Assembly: GCF_026340565.1 (NCBI RefSeq)
Contig: NZ_JAPEPB010000001.1
Span: forward strand, 4,998,501-5,062,500
Length of the DNA: 64,000 bases
Direction of reading: 5' to 3'
DNA from: Kitasatospora sp. NBC_01287
Lineage (GTDB): Bacteria > Actinomycetota > Actinomycetes > Streptomycetales > Streptomycetaceae
Positions within the stretch are counted from its first letter, which is position 1. The number at the start of each line of letters is the position of its first letter. A program made the translations under genes and the position numbers. A model generated the notes under the pieces. It did not search any database. It was not told the origin of the DNA and saw only the letters and a list, made by a program, of their open reading frames with translations. Below are positions 8,439-16,647 of the stretch, piece after piece.

Positions 8439-9383
8439 TCAGAGGGTGTAGAGCGGGGAATCCCCGTGGTCCGCGGCGGCCCACTGCTCGGTCGCGCGCA
8501 CGAGCTTGTCGGGGTTGACCTGGCTGCGGACCGCGGCGATGCCCCCTGCGGTGACCTCCAGGCAGGTGATCCCGATGACCCGGCCGTCCACGACCGCCAC
8601 GATGGCGGGCTCGCCGTTGGCGGTCGTGGCGTGGATCTCGGGCGCGCCGCCGACATGGGCCCGCTTGGCCTCGCTGGGCTTGAACAGGCCGCGCAGGAAC
8701 TTGGCGACCGCGAGCGCGCCCTCGAATGCCTTCGCGCGGGCAGGGACCTTCCCACCGCCGTCGCCGACCGAGACGGCGTCCTGGGTGAGCAGGCGTACGA
8801 GGGGTTCGGTGCGGCCGCTGGTCGCCGCGGCCAGGAATTCCTCGACGATCCTGCGGGCAGTGGCCTCGTCGACCTCGGTGCGCGCCTTGCCGTCCGCGAG
8901 GTGCTTCTTGGCCCGGTGGTAGATCTGCTGGCTGGCGGCCTCGGTGATGTCCAGGATCCCGGCGATCTCCCGGTGCGGGTGGTCGAAGGCCTCGCGCAGC
9001 ACGTACACCGCCCGCTCGTTGGGCGACAGGCGCTCCAGCAGGACGAGGACGGCGTACGACACCGACTCGCGTCGCTCCGCGGTGTCGGCCGGGCCGAGCA
9101 TCGGGTCGCCGGCGAGCAGCGGCTCGGGGAGCCACCTCCCCACGTACGTCTCGCGCCGGGCGCGGGCCGAAGTGAGCTGATTGAGGCAGAAGTTGGTGAG
9201 GACCTTCGTCAGCCAGGCCTCGGGCACCTCGATCCGCTCGACGTCGGTCGCCTGCCAGCGCAGGAACGTCTCCTGCACGGCGTCCTCCGCCTCACCCGCC
9301 GAGCCGAGCAGCCGGTAGGCGATGGCCTCCAGCCGCGGCCTGGCAGCCTCGAACCGGTCCACGTCGCTCATGCTCAGGGCCAT
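8439..9383 (-). CDS. ECF41-group sigma factor with SnoaL-like C-terminal domain
   Basis: 314 aa from ATG 9383 (AGGA upstream; ATG 9371 is an alternative). Sigma region 2 (FEAARPRLEAIAYRLLGSAGEAEDAVQETFLRW) and region 4 (LSPNERAVYVLREAFDHPHREIAGILDITEAASQQIYHRAKKHL) are followed by a ~100-residue NTF2/SnoaL-like domain. The three ECF41 hallmark motifs are present: WLPEP in the linker, DGGGK and NPDKL in the C-terminal domain. ECF41 proteins have no separate anti-sigma factor; the C-terminal domain regulates activity. The expected partner oxidoreductase is the next gene. Confidence 0.95.
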   Translation of the reverse strand: MALSMSDVDRFEAARPRLEAIAYRLLGSAGEAEDAVQETFLRWQATDVERIEVPEAWLTKVLTNFCLNQLTSARARRETYVGRWLPEPLLAGDPMLGPADTAERRESVSYAVLVLLERLSPNERAVYVLREAFDHPHREIAGILDITEAASQQIYHRAKKHLADGKARTEVDEATARRIVEEFLAAATSGRTEPLVRLLTQDAVSVGDGGGKVPARAKAFEGALAVAKFLRGLFKPSEAKRAHVGGAPEIHATTANGEPAIVAVVDGRVIGITCLEVTAGGIAAVRSQVNPDKLVRATEQWAAADHGDSPLYTL

Positions 9384-9405
9384 GCTCGCGGATCCTACTC
9401 GCCCT

Positions 9406-9429
9406 GGTTGCTCCACTTCGCTGCTGTAC
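9406..9429. repeat. Outlying copy of the island end repeat
   Basis: GGTTGCTCCACTTCGCTGCT followed by GTAC, 22 of 24 positions matching the repeats at 13,541, 14,733, 16,884 and 18,784. It sits in the leader of the ECF41 gene, with no tRNA core beside it. It may mark the old left border of the accretion island. Confidence 0.6.
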
Positions 9430-9587
9430 CAACGAAAGGCTGACGGAGTGGAAGTGCGGGTCCCGCCATGTCGCGAGTGCGGAGAGTAGCGAGAGGGGTA
9501 GCTTGTGGTTACCCGCTGTCGTGATCGTCGGGCCGCTCCGCGCCGCTTGCGGCCACGGGCGAGCCGCAAGGGCCGAAAGGGTTGCCC

Positions 9588-10895
9588 ATGCACGTCGTCT
9601 TCAGCCGCACTCGTCTCAGCAGGGCCGTCCTGGCTGCCTGCGGAGTCTCGGTGCTGCTCGCCTCGCACGCGATGCTCGGTTCGAGTGCCGCTGCCGCCGG
9701 ATCGCGTTCACCCGACCCCGCCGCCCACGGTGGGGGCGCGGTCATCACCGTGACGACCGCCAGGGTCGGTGCGCCCGGCAACCCCGCGGTAGGTGTCGTC
9801 CCGTTCACGGACGCCGTGTACCGCACGTGCGCCGACGCCCCGCCGACGTCGAGTGACTGCCTGACGGTCGGCGCCGTCCGAGACCCCTACGAGATCGGGC
9901 AGTTGGAGGTCACGGTCGGCGAGTGGGTGGCCTTCCTGAACACGGTTGACCCTGCGGGCCGTGACCCCCACGGTCTCTACGACAGGACCGAGAGCTCCTC
10001 GGCGTGGCCGAAGTACGGCTCGATCAACTTCTCCGCCGACGCCGGCGACGGCTGCCACTACTCCGTGGCGTATCCGGAATGGGCGGACAAGCCGTATGGC
10101 TTCGCGAACTTCCTGAAGGCCGCGCGCTTCGTCAACGCGCTGTACAACGGCCGACTGATCTCCAAGCGGGACAGCAGCGACAAGGGCTTCAACTACGTCA
10201 CGTACCAGGTCGAACTGTCGCCACAGACCGAGCGCGGAATGTACGACCTCGCCCGGCCGGACGCGACCCGAGCTCATGACTCCGGCTTCGTCGTACCGAG
10301 CCAGGACGAGTGGATCAAGGCGGCCTACTACGACCCGAACGGCGGCGGCACCGACTCCTACTGGAAGTACCCGACCAATCCGGGAGTCTTCGGCGACGGC
10401 GACGCGACCGCCCCTGCCCCCACGGTCCTCAACCCCACCACCGGCGATGTCGTCAACGCGGCGACCCAGCCACTCGCCTCGTACCACGCCACCGGCCGGC
10501 CGGCGCCGAACTGGTGCCCTGGTGAGGTGCAGCCCGACGTCTGCGCCACCGTCAACCCGTTCGGGCTCGATCCTGTCAGCTACGCCAACCTCTACCAGGG
10601 CAGCCTCAGTACGGTCGGCCAGGCGAGGACCACCTCACCGTGGGGCACCCTCGACCAGGGCGGCAACGCGGTCGAGTGGACCGACACGATCACACCCCCA
10701 CCGACCGGAGGCGACTCCGCACGGATCTGGCGCCGCGCGCACGGCGGCGTGTCCAACGCGGGCGCGTTCCAGATGTGGCCCTCCGCGGTCGGCCTCCAGC
10801 CCCAGGACAACGTGTTCTTCAACCTCACCTACCCGTGGTTCGGCATCCGGGTCGGAGTGATCGGCGACCTGGAGCCCAAGGGCGGCGATCGCTGA
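9588..10895 (+). CDS. Secreted SUMF1/formylglycine-generating-enzyme-like protein
   Basis: About 435 aa from ATG 9588 with AAAGGG upstream (an in-frame TTG 6 nt earlier is an alternative). Residues 1-40 form a Sec signal peptide ending near SSAAAAG. The body has the FGE/SUMF1 fold signature: YEIGQLEVTVGEWVAFLN, VPSQDEWIKAAYYDP, GNAVEWTDT and RRAHGGVSNAG. A Cys pair typical of true formylglycine-generating enzymes is not obvious, and a secreted location is atypical for them. A binding or other oxidative role is therefore as likely as sulfatase maturation. Confidence 0.82.
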   Translation: MHVVFSRTRLSRAVLAACGVSVLLASHAMLGSSAAAAGSRSPDPAAHGGGAVITVTTARVGAPGNPAVGVVPFTDAVYRTCADAPPTSSDCLTVGAVRDPYEIGQLEVTVGEWVAFLNTVDPAGRDPHGLYDRTESSSAWPKYGSINFSADAGDGCHYSVAYPEWADKPYGFANFLKAARFVNALYNGRLISKRDSSDKGFNYVTYQVELSPQTERGMYDLARPDATRAHDSGFVVPSQDEWIKAAYYDPNGGGTDSYWKYPTNPGVFGDGDATAPAPTVLNPTTGDVVNAATQPLASYHATGRPAPNWCPGEVQPDVCATVNPFGLDPVSYANLYQGSLSTVGQARTTSPWGTLDQGGNAVEWTDTITPPPTGGDSARIWRRAHGGVSNAGAFQMWPSAVGLQPQDNVFFNLTYPWFGIRVGVIGDLEPKGGDR

Positions 10896-10933
10896 ACCAG
10901 GGTCCACTGCGCCGTCGTATGCCGGCCCGACAG

Positions 10934-10996
10934 ATGGACGAACTGTTCAAGCTCGGCTCTGAGGGACAGTCACTCAGCTGGTCACGCATAACGAGT
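10934..10996 (+). repeat. 63-bp repeat shared with 16,648-16,710
   Basis: About 87% identical to the segment directly before the terminator/att block at 16.7 kb. Both start with ATGGA and could encode a short peptide, MDELFKLGSEGQ or MDDLLKLGSEGQ, suggesting remnants of one gene's 3' end. The 10,896-11,087 gap holds nothing else recognisable. Confidence 0.65.
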
Positions 10997-11087
10997 CGGG
11001 GCCCGGCCGGACGCCACTCCGGCTGGGCCATCGGCGTATGACTGGTGCAGTGGGAGCGCGCGGGGCGGGCGTCTCTCCCGGTGCTGA

Positions 11088-11597
11088 TCAGCTTGAACAG
11101 GCACATCCAGCGGCGGTCTTGGCCTCGGTTGCTGTCTGGGCGGGGTCGACGGGCTGCTCGTCGGGGGTGCAGCAGGCGGTGGTGCCGCAGCAGGCTTCCG
11201 GAGCGCCGTCGGCGCTCTTGCCGAGAGCGTCGGCGTCGGCCTTGACGACGTAGACCTCCCAGGGCTCCTTGCCCGGTCCGTGGACCCAGACCTTGTCCTG
11301 GAGCGCGTAGCAGCAGGAGGTGTCGTTCTCCTCGAAGGTGGCCAGGCCGGCCTCCTTCAGACGGTCGGTCGCGGCGGTGACCTGCCCGCTGGACTCGACC
11401 TCGACGCCGAGGTGGTCCAGGCAGGTGTCCTCGCCGGCGGTGCCTTCGAGGAGAACGAGCTTGAGTGGGGGCTCGGTGATGGCGAAGTTCGCGTAGCCGG
11501 GGCGGCGCTTGGCGGGCTCGGTGCCGAAGAGCTCGGAGTAGAAGGCGATCGAGTCTTCGAGGTCGGCGACGCGAAGGGCGAGCTGAACACGGGACAT
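11088..11597 (-). CDS. arsI: ArsI-type C-As lyase / CadI family VOC protein
   Basis: 169 aa from ATG 11597 (GGGGAG upstream). The vicinal-oxygen-chelate fold starts with VQLALRVADLEDSIAFYSELFG and carries the family's adjacent Cys pair in NDTSCCYALQDKVWVHGPG (~res 93-110). ArsI enzymes use this pair to bind trivalent methylarsenicals and cleave the carbon-arsenic bond. The C-terminal tail is rich in Cys (ACCGTTACCTPDE, GCACSS), typical of thiol-metal binding. It is divergent from arsR with a palindromic operator between them. CadI-type cadmium response is an alternative name for the same family. Confidence 0.9.
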   Translation of the reverse strand: MSRVQLALRVADLEDSIAFYSELFGTEPAKRRPGYANFAITEPPLKLVLLEGTAGEDTCLDHLGVEVESSGQVTAATDRLKEAGLATFEENDTSCCYALQDKVWVHGPGKEPWEVYVVKADADALGKSADGAPEACCGTTACCTPDEQPVDPAQTATEAKTAAGCACSS

Positions 11598-11621
11598 GGT
11601 GGTCTCCCCGGTCGATGCTGT

Positions 11622-11637
11622 ATCGACGGCTGTCGAT
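11622..11637. promoter_or_regulatory. Probable ArsR operator between arsI and arsR
   Basis: Perfect inverted repeat ATCGAC-N4-GTCGAT in the 85-bp gap between the divergent arsI and arsR starts, 25 bp before arsI. Position and symmetry fit an ArsR dimer site. Confidence 0.65.
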
Positions 11638-11682
11638 GCAGGCAAGGTTGCTCCTCGGATAGATGACTGTCAACATAGACGC

Positions 11683-12075
11683 ATGTCGAATCTGGAACTG
11701 CCGGTGCTCGGCCAGGACGAAGCGATGGTGTGCTGCTCGCCGATGGTCCGCGAGCCACTGGGCGAAGAGGCCGCCGTCGACCTGGCGAAGATGTTCAAGG
11801 CCCTGGCCGATCCGGTGCGGCTGCGGCTGCTGTCTCTGATCGCCTCGCACGAGGGTGGCGAGGCATGCGTCTGTGATCTGACCGGCCCCTTCGACGTATC
11901 CCAGCCGACCATCTCCCACCACCTGAAGGTGTTGCGCGAGGCTGGTCTGGTCGGCTCCGAGCGACGGGGGACCTGGGTCTACTACTGGGTGCTGCCCGCC
12001 GCCCTGGCCAGGCTGTCGTCTCTGCTGGAGGCTCCGGCCGGGGTTGTTCCGGCGGGTGTGGGGGCTTCGAGATGA
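11683..12075 (+). CDS. arsR: ArsR-family arsenic-responsive repressor
   Basis: 130 aa from ATG 11683. The winged helix FKALADPVRLRLLSLIASHEGGEACVCDLTGPFDVSQPTISHHLKVL contains the CVC pair of the ArsR As(III) site (ELCVCDL in the prototype), followed by the recognition helix and wing (GLVGSERRGTWVYYWV). An extra CC at residues ~17-18 might add a third thiolate. It overlaps the aquaporin gene by 4 bp (ATGA). It probably represses both itself and arsI. Confidence 0.95.
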   Translation: MSNLELPVLGQDEAMVCCSPMVREPLGEEAAVDLAKMFKALADPVRLRLLSLIASHEGGEACVCDLTGPFDVSQPTISHHLKVLREAGLVGSERRGTWVYYWVLPAALARLSSLLEAPAGVVPAGVGASR

Positions 12076-12818
12076 CCGAGCCGGCTCCACTGGGCCGCCG
12101 GACCGCTGTCGAGTTCGTCGGGACGGGCGCGCTGGTCGCCATCGTGGTCGGCTCCGGCATCCAGGCCACCAAGCTCTCCCAGGACGTCGGCGTGCAGCTG
12201 CTGGCCAACTCGCTGGCCACCGTCTTCGGCCTTGGTGCGCTGATCGCTCTGCTCGGCCCGGTCTCCGGCGCCCACTTCAACCCGGTCGTCACCCTCGCTG
12301 CGTGGTGGACCGGACGCCGTGAAGGCGACGGGCCGACCCTGCGCGAGGTCGCCGCGTACGTGCCCGCGCAGATCGCCGGAGCGATCGGCGGCGCGGTACT
12401 GGCCGACGCGATGTTCGCCGAGCCGCTGGTGCGTTGGTCCACCCACGACCGCTCGGCCCCGCATCTGTGGCTGGGCGAAGTCGTGGCTACTGCCGGCCTG
12501 GTCCTGCTGATCTTCGGCCTGGCCCGCACCGGCCGTGCGCACTTCGCACCGGTCGCGGTCGCCTCCTGCATTGGCGCGGCGTACTGGTTCACGTCCTCCA
12601 CCAGCTTCGCGAACCCGGCGGTGACCGTCGGCCGGGCCTTCACCGACACCTTCGCCGGCATCGCCCCCGGCTCGGTGTTGCCGTTCATCGCCGCCCAGCT
12701 CGTCGGCCTGGCCGCCGGCGTGGCCCTGGTCGCCGTGCTGTTCGGCCGACCCACGCCTGCTGGTGAGGACGTCGTCGTCCCGCACGGCGAGCACCACCTC
12801 GCCACCTCCGGCCGCTGA
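12072..12818 (+). CDS. MIP/aquaporin channel in the arsenic operon
   Basis: 248 aa, six transmembrane segments with two half-helix motifs: HFNPVVT (~res 68) and FANPAVT (~res 178). The first NPA is changed to NPV. In arsenic loci such channels (AqpS type) let As(III), made by ArsC, leave down its gradient; no ArsB or Acr3 pump is present here, so the channel probably takes that role (inference). It is translationally coupled to arsR and followed 47 bp later by arsC. Confidence 0.92.
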   Translation: MTEPAPLGRRTAVEFVGTGALVAIVVGSGIQATKLSQDVGVQLLANSLATVFGLGALIALLGPVSGAHFNPVVTLAAWWTGRREGDGPTLREVAAYVPAQIAGAIGGAVLADAMFAEPLVRWSTHDRSAPHLWLGEVVATAGLVLLIFGLARTGRAHFAPVAVASCIGAAYWFTSSTSFANPAVTVGRAFTDTFAGIAPGSVLPFIAAQLVGLAAGVALVAVLFGRPTPAGEDVVVPHGEHHLATSGR

Positions 12819-12865
12819 CCCGGCCTTCCCCTCACTCCCCTTCTCGACCAAGAAAGCGCCCTGCC

Positions 12866-13285
12866 GTGAGCACTCCCGCCGTACCGTCCGTGCTTTTCGT
12901 CTGCGTCCACAACGCCGGACGGTCCCAGATGGCCGCCGCCTTCCTCACCCACCTCGGCCAGGACCGCGTCCAGGTACGCTCGGCCGGCTCCGCCCCCGCC
13001 GACACCGTGAACCCCGCAGCGGTCGAGGCCATGCGGGAGGCCGGCATCGACATCTCCGCCGAGACACCGAAGGTGCTGACCGTCGAGGCCGTGCAGAGCT
13101 CCGACGTCGTGATCACCATGGGCTGCGGCGACGCCTGCCCGTACTTCCCCGGCAGGCGCTACCTGGACTGGAAGCTGGAGGACCCGGCCGGGCAGGGCGT
13201 CGAGGCCGTCCGCCCGATCCGCGACGAGATCGAGCGGCGCATCCGGGCCCTGATCGCCGAACTCGGCATCGAGGCACGCGCGTGA
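12866..13285 (+). CDS. arsC: Arsenate reductase, LMW-phosphatase fold
   Basis: 139 aa from a GTG start. The N-terminal P-loop VLFVCVHNAGRSQMA gives the C-x5-R(S) nucleophile. TMGCGDACPYFPGRRYLDWKLEDPAG provides the resolving Cys residues and the catalytic Asp of the DP motif. It reduces arsenate to arsenite using thioredoxin or mycothiol; the reductant cannot be told from sequence alone. Its stop overlaps the arsN remnant start as GTGA. Confidence 0.95.
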   Translation: MSTPAVPSVLFVCVHNAGRSQMAAAFLTHLGQDRVQVRSAGSAPADTVNPAAVEAMREAGIDISAETPKVLTVEAVQSSDVVITMGCGDACPYFPGRRYLDWKLEDPAGQGVEAVRPIRDEIERRIRALIAELGIEARA

Positions 13286-13458
13286 GCGTCGACCCGATTA
13301 CCGCCGTCCGAGTTGCCCGGATGCTGCCGGAGCACGCCGAGCAGGTCCTGGCGATCTATCAGCTCGGTATCGACGAGGGGAACGCGACGTTCGAGGCCGT
13401 CGCCCCCAGCTGGGCGGCCTTCGATCTCGTCGAACGCCGCAGTCCGACTGTGGCCTGA
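13282..13458 (+). pseudogene. Truncated ArsN-like GNAT acetyltransferase
   Basis: 58 codons matching only the N-terminus of ArsN/phosphinothricin-acetyltransferase-like proteins (VRVARMLPEHAEQVLAIYQLGIDEGNATFEAVAPSW), which are normally ~170 aa. Similarity stops after DLVE and the frame ends at a TGA, so the acetyl-CoA site is missing. The break point lies 82 bp before a copy of the island end repeat, so rearrangement at an integration border probably removed the rest. ArsN would detoxify arsinothricin-type compounds. Confidence 0.8.
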
Positions 13459-13540
13459 GCCGCTCGATGGCGCCGGCGGGCCCTCGGCTCTGCCGGCGTA
13501 CCGCCAGCAGGTGCTGCTGGCGGTCGGGGAGGGCCGGGGC

Positions 13541-13566
13541 GGTTGCTGTACTTCGCTGCTGTACTT
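13541..13566. repeat. Solitary island end repeat
   Basis: Two closely spaced copies of GCTGTACTT within GGTTGCTGTACTTCGCTGCT plus GTACTT, identical to the arm beside the att copy at 16.9 kb, but here without the tRNA core. It is likely a remnant of an earlier element end. Confidence 0.7.
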
Positions 13567-13853
13567 TCCAGCCGGAGGAAGAGGCAGCCTGGGCATCTAC
13601 GTCAGATGCCCAGGGAGATCGACCCGCAGGAGTGGCGGGCGGGTGTGGCCGGACCGGTCAAGCCAGTCGGACTCCCATGCTCGCAAGAGGAAGAAGCAGA
13701 CCCCGTCGTCGCGGAGAGCCAGCGCGGTGTGCCCTCCGCAGAGACTTGCGGCAGCCGTATGTGCTCGCGGGTGTTGAGGTCGGTGGCGTATGGAGCCACT
13801 TCGTGACCTGCTCGGCCGGCGGTGAGGATCGTGTAAGGTCCCCGCGTCCACCG

Positions 13854-14231
13854 ATGTTCTGCCTGTGCCGCCTCAGTGTTTCGGTCCCCAATCCCGACGG
13901 GCACACCAGCACCAGGTCGGTCACCGTCGTGATCCTTCCCGTTTACCGGGCCGCAGCCGTCCTCGTCGCACTGGCCCTCTGCCTGACGGCGGCTCTTCTG
14001 CTGCGCCGGCTCCACCGCCGAGGCCTCGCGGCGGCCCTGGAGGCCGGCCGACGTGAAGGACGACAAGGCCAACCCGCCCTTGCGGCCGCCACCGAGGCGA
14101 CCACGGACACACCTGCCGATGCGCACGTCGGTCCGCGACGCCGCCCTTTCAGCGCTCTGTGGACGCTACGCCGCACCTCAGCGGGCGCGGCCCCACCGTC
14201 GGCACCGACACCTCCTCCGACCGCCTCCTAG
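13854..14231 (+). CDS. Possible small membrane protein
   Basis: An open frame with one strong hydrophobic segment (VYRAAAVLVALALCLTAALLLRRLHRRG) and a Pro/Ala/Thr-rich tail. ATG 13,854 or GTG 13,930 could be the start; neither has a good ribosome site. No family is recognised. It may be a chance frame in high-GC DNA. Confidence 0.25.
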   Translation: MFCLCRLSVSVPNPDGHTSTRSVTVVILPVYRAAAVLVALALCLTAALLLRRLHRRGLAAALEAGRREGRQGQPALAAATEATTDTPADAHVGPRRRPFSALWTLRRTSAGAAPPSAPTPPPTAS

Positions 14232-14564
14232 ATGCGGCTGACCCTTCGCCCTTCCCCTCCGGCGACGAAGCGCCGCGCTCGGCGAGGGGCGAACGTCGAG
14301 ATCCACGGCCAGGAACGGCTCGATTCGCCCGCGGCTGTCAGGGGCGTCCAAGAGGCCGGGTCGCCGTGCTGGCACCCCTGGTCGGTCGCTGGAGCCACCA
14401 TGGGGCGCCATCCGGATCAGTACTGACTGCCGCCCGAGAGGGACCGGCAACCCGAGGTCCGGGCTCCACGAACGCCGGACGACGCTGGTCAGCGGCCTCG
14501 TCTCGGTTGAGCTCGCTGCCGACGGTTGCTGCGGATGCTGTCCTTTGCTGCTGTACACAACGTC

Positions 14565-14598
14565 AGAGGCCCTATCGGATCTCTCCGATAGGGCCTCT
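14565..14598 (-). terminator. Intrinsic terminator hairpin (copy of the tRNA-Pro terminator)
   Basis: 15-bp perfect stem with a 4-nt loop, identical over 34 bp to the hairpin at 28,358-28,391 just after the tRNA gene. This shows that duplication reaches beyond the tRNA core. Confidence 0.85.
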
Positions 14599-14606
14599 CT
14601 ACTACT

Positions 14607-14757
14607 GGGTGGGGTGGCGGGATTTGAACCCACGGCCTCTTCGTCCCGAAATTACGGGCAGCGTGGTCGCTGAGGTCGTCCGGGCAGGTCAGAGGTGGTG
14701 TCAGGGGCGCTGGTGGTCACTGCCGGACGGGGCGGTTGCTGTACTTCGCGGCTGTGC
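14607..14757. repeat. att copy 1: tRNA-Pro 3' segment plus end repeat
   Basis: 14,607-14,650 repeats the 3' part of tRNA-Pro from anticodon to acceptor (one base missing near GGGTGGGG). It is followed by ~80 bp also seen at 16.8 and 18.7 kb, then the arm sequence GGTTGCTGTACTTCGCGGCT at 14,733. The 5' half of a tRNA is absent. Leftmost recognisable junction of the array. Confidence 0.85.
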
Positions 14758-16405
14758 CCGCCCGGGGTAGTGGCCTACTCGCGGACATGACGGCCTTGTG
14801 GTGCGAGCGGTCGGCGCCGTGTTCCGCGCACGCCTCTTGCTGGAGGATGACGGCGATCTGGTCGACGTCGTCGTTGGTGTCGAAGAATCCCTGGATGGTC
14901 GGTGCCGCCGCGCCGTTGACGCCGATGAAGAAGGTGTAGAGGTGGCCGTCGTCCGCCTGCAGGTAGCCCGCGTACGTCTGCGCGTTGATGGCGATCTGCT
15001 GGTTGAGCAGGTCGCCGCCGATGATGGTGCCGGGCTTGGCGAAGACCTTGCCCTTGGCCGGGCAGTCGGTGGTGCAGTAGAGAGCACCCGTGCCGGATAC
15101 ACCGAGGATCGGCAGTGAGGTGCGGAACGCGTCCGCGTCGGGAGTGCGCAGCCAGTATGCGAGCAACTGGTTGAGCCCGGTGGGGGTGACGCGGTCGACA
15201 GGAACGTCACCGCGTCCGTCCGCCATCTGGAACTGGGTCGGGTCGACGTTCGCCGTCCGGGCGAGGAAGTCGTGGATGACCGGGAAGGCGTCGAAGCAGT
15301 TCTTGCTGCCGTGGTTCACGGCGATGTTGCACAGGGCCAGGTTGGCGCCGAGGTTGTGGCTGACATTCAGGATCAGCTTGGCGTAGTCGCGGTACTGCGG
15401 TGAGACGAAGGCGGCCACCTGCGGATCGCCGGTGTACGAGGCGGGCAGCGTGCTGTCCGGGTTGGGCCCGGTCGGTGGGGCGGTGACGGTGACCCCGGCG
15501 CGGCCCAGGGCCTCGATCAGGGCGGTGCGCCCGAAGGCGTTGGGGTCCTGGATCTGGGAGTTCTTCAGGGTGGGCTGGGCGTCGGCGGCGATCGTGCCGG
15601 AGAGCGTGATCGCGGTGCCGTCGGGGGACGTGGAGACCTGGATGTCGGTGGTGCCACCGGCCTCCACCGTCTGGACGTTGGAGGTGACCTGGTACGGCGC
15701 GACCTGCGGGCGCCAGCTCAGCTGGGCGGGCTGCCCGGGGGAGGTCGGCGTGCTCAGCAGGTCGATGACATTGTCGTTGATGATGAGGGGCGTCGGCTGG
15801 GGGGTGATCGGCGGGGGCGTGAACAGCCGCGCGTCGATCACGACATCGCCGTCGACCGTGGTGATGCCCGAGGCGCGGACCTGCTGGGCGATCTGGTCCA
15901 GGCCGGCGAGCGGGTCCTCGGGCGTGAGGGTGGCGCCCGGGACGTCGTCGGCGTAGGTGTGGTCGATGGGAGTGAAGTCGACCGACCCGTCCGGCTTGGT
16001 CCGGCCGCCCATGGTGAGGTCGCCCTGAGCGACGAGTGCCAGGTTCCCGGTGAGGGTCGATCCGTTGAGTCGGCCGACCGCGTTCACCGGCGTGGTGAAG
16101 CGGTGGTCCGGGCCGAGGTCGTGCCAGGCACCGGAGATGGTGATCAGCTTGACGGTCGAACCCGGCATGAAGAACTGGTCGGGGTACATCGAGTGGACGA
16201 CCCGCCCGTTCTCGGCGTCGATCTCCAGCAGACCCCACTGCGCGTGCTTGTACGCGGGCTTGTTCATGATCGCCGCGATGTCGGGCCCGAGGTCGCTGTG
16301 CGAGTTCTCCGCAGGTGTGGCGGCGGCAGCCGTACCTGCCACGACCGCGAGCGTGACGCCGACGGTGGCCCAGGCCCGAAGCCGACCACGGATCCTTGAT
16401 CTCAT
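14717..16405 (-). CDS. dacB: Secreted D-alanyl-D-alanine carboxypeptidase (PBP4/DacB type)
   Basis: 562 aa. Signal peptide res ~1-29 (VTLAVVAGTAAAA). The peptidase S13 motifs are present: SxxK as PGSTVKL (~res 82), SxN as VSHNLGANLA (~res 350), and a KTG-box variant FAKPGTIIGG (~res 455). It trims or cleaves peptidoglycan stem peptides outside the membrane. The last ~13 residues (AAKYSNRPVRQ region) are encoded by the island end repeat, so the natural C-terminus was probably replaced when the module inserted. It is the only gene between att copies 1 and 2. Confidence 0.9.
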   Translation of the reverse strand: MRSRIRGRLRAWATVGVTLAVVAGTAAAATPAENSHSDLGPDIAAIMNKPAYKHAQWGLLEIDAENGRVVHSMYPDQFFMPGSTVKLITISGAWHDLGPDHRFTTPVNAVGRLNGSTLTGNLALVAQGDLTMGGRTKPDGSVDFTPIDHTYADDVPGATLTPEDPLAGLDQIAQQVRASGITTVDGDVVIDARLFTPPPITPQPTPLIINDNVIDLLSTPTSPGQPAQLSWRPQVAPYQVTSNVQTVEAGGTTDIQVSTSPDGTAITLSGTIAADAQPTLKNSQIQDPNAFGRTALIEALGRAGVTVTAPPTGPNPDSTLPASYTGDPQVAAFVSPQYRDYAKLILNVSHNLGANLALCNIAVNHGSKNCFDAFPVIHDFLARTANVDPTQFQMADGRGDVPVDRVTPTGLNQLLAYWLRTPDADAFRTSLPILGVSGTGALYCTTDCPAKGKVFAKPGTIIGGDLLNQQIAINAQTYAGYLQADDGHLYTFFIGVNGAAAPTIQGFFDTNDDVDQIAVILQQEACAEHGADRSHHKAVMSASRPLPRAGTAAKYSNRPVRQ

Positions 16406-16647
16406 TCGTCAACCGTTCTGGAGGCGGAAGCCCCGTTCTGCAGGGCGCTCACGGCGCATGGTAGGTACGCGGTCTCCGGGGGCGGGGCTGCTGCGCGGTG
16501 TGCTGACGGCGTGGGGTGTGAAACTCATTCGGTTGGTCGAAGCCGGGCACCCGTATGAGTCGGGGTCGAACAGTGGGCGGCCCGTCAGCCCGCGCGTGGC
16601 CGGCTGAGTCATCAAGGGGGCCCGTGATCCAGACCGGCGCGGTGGTC

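Larger units (their letters stand above)
13459..14564. other. 1.1-kb interval with no confident gene
   Basis: Contains one copy of the island end repeat (13,541) and a weaker one (14,543-14,555, TTTGCTGCTGTAC). Several frames are open on both strands, but none has convincing codon bias or a recognisable domain. It looks like decayed sequence between successive insertions. Confidence 0.6.

Noticed and set aside
9588..10895. Calling the SUMF1-like protein a sulfatase-activating enzyme
   Set aside because: It is secreted, the active-site Cys pair is not evident, and no sulfatase gene is adjacent.
13459..14564. Several 60-200 codon frames between arsN and att copy 1
   Set aside because: No domain, poor codon bias and no ribosome sites; only one weak membrane-protein candidate was kept at low confidence.
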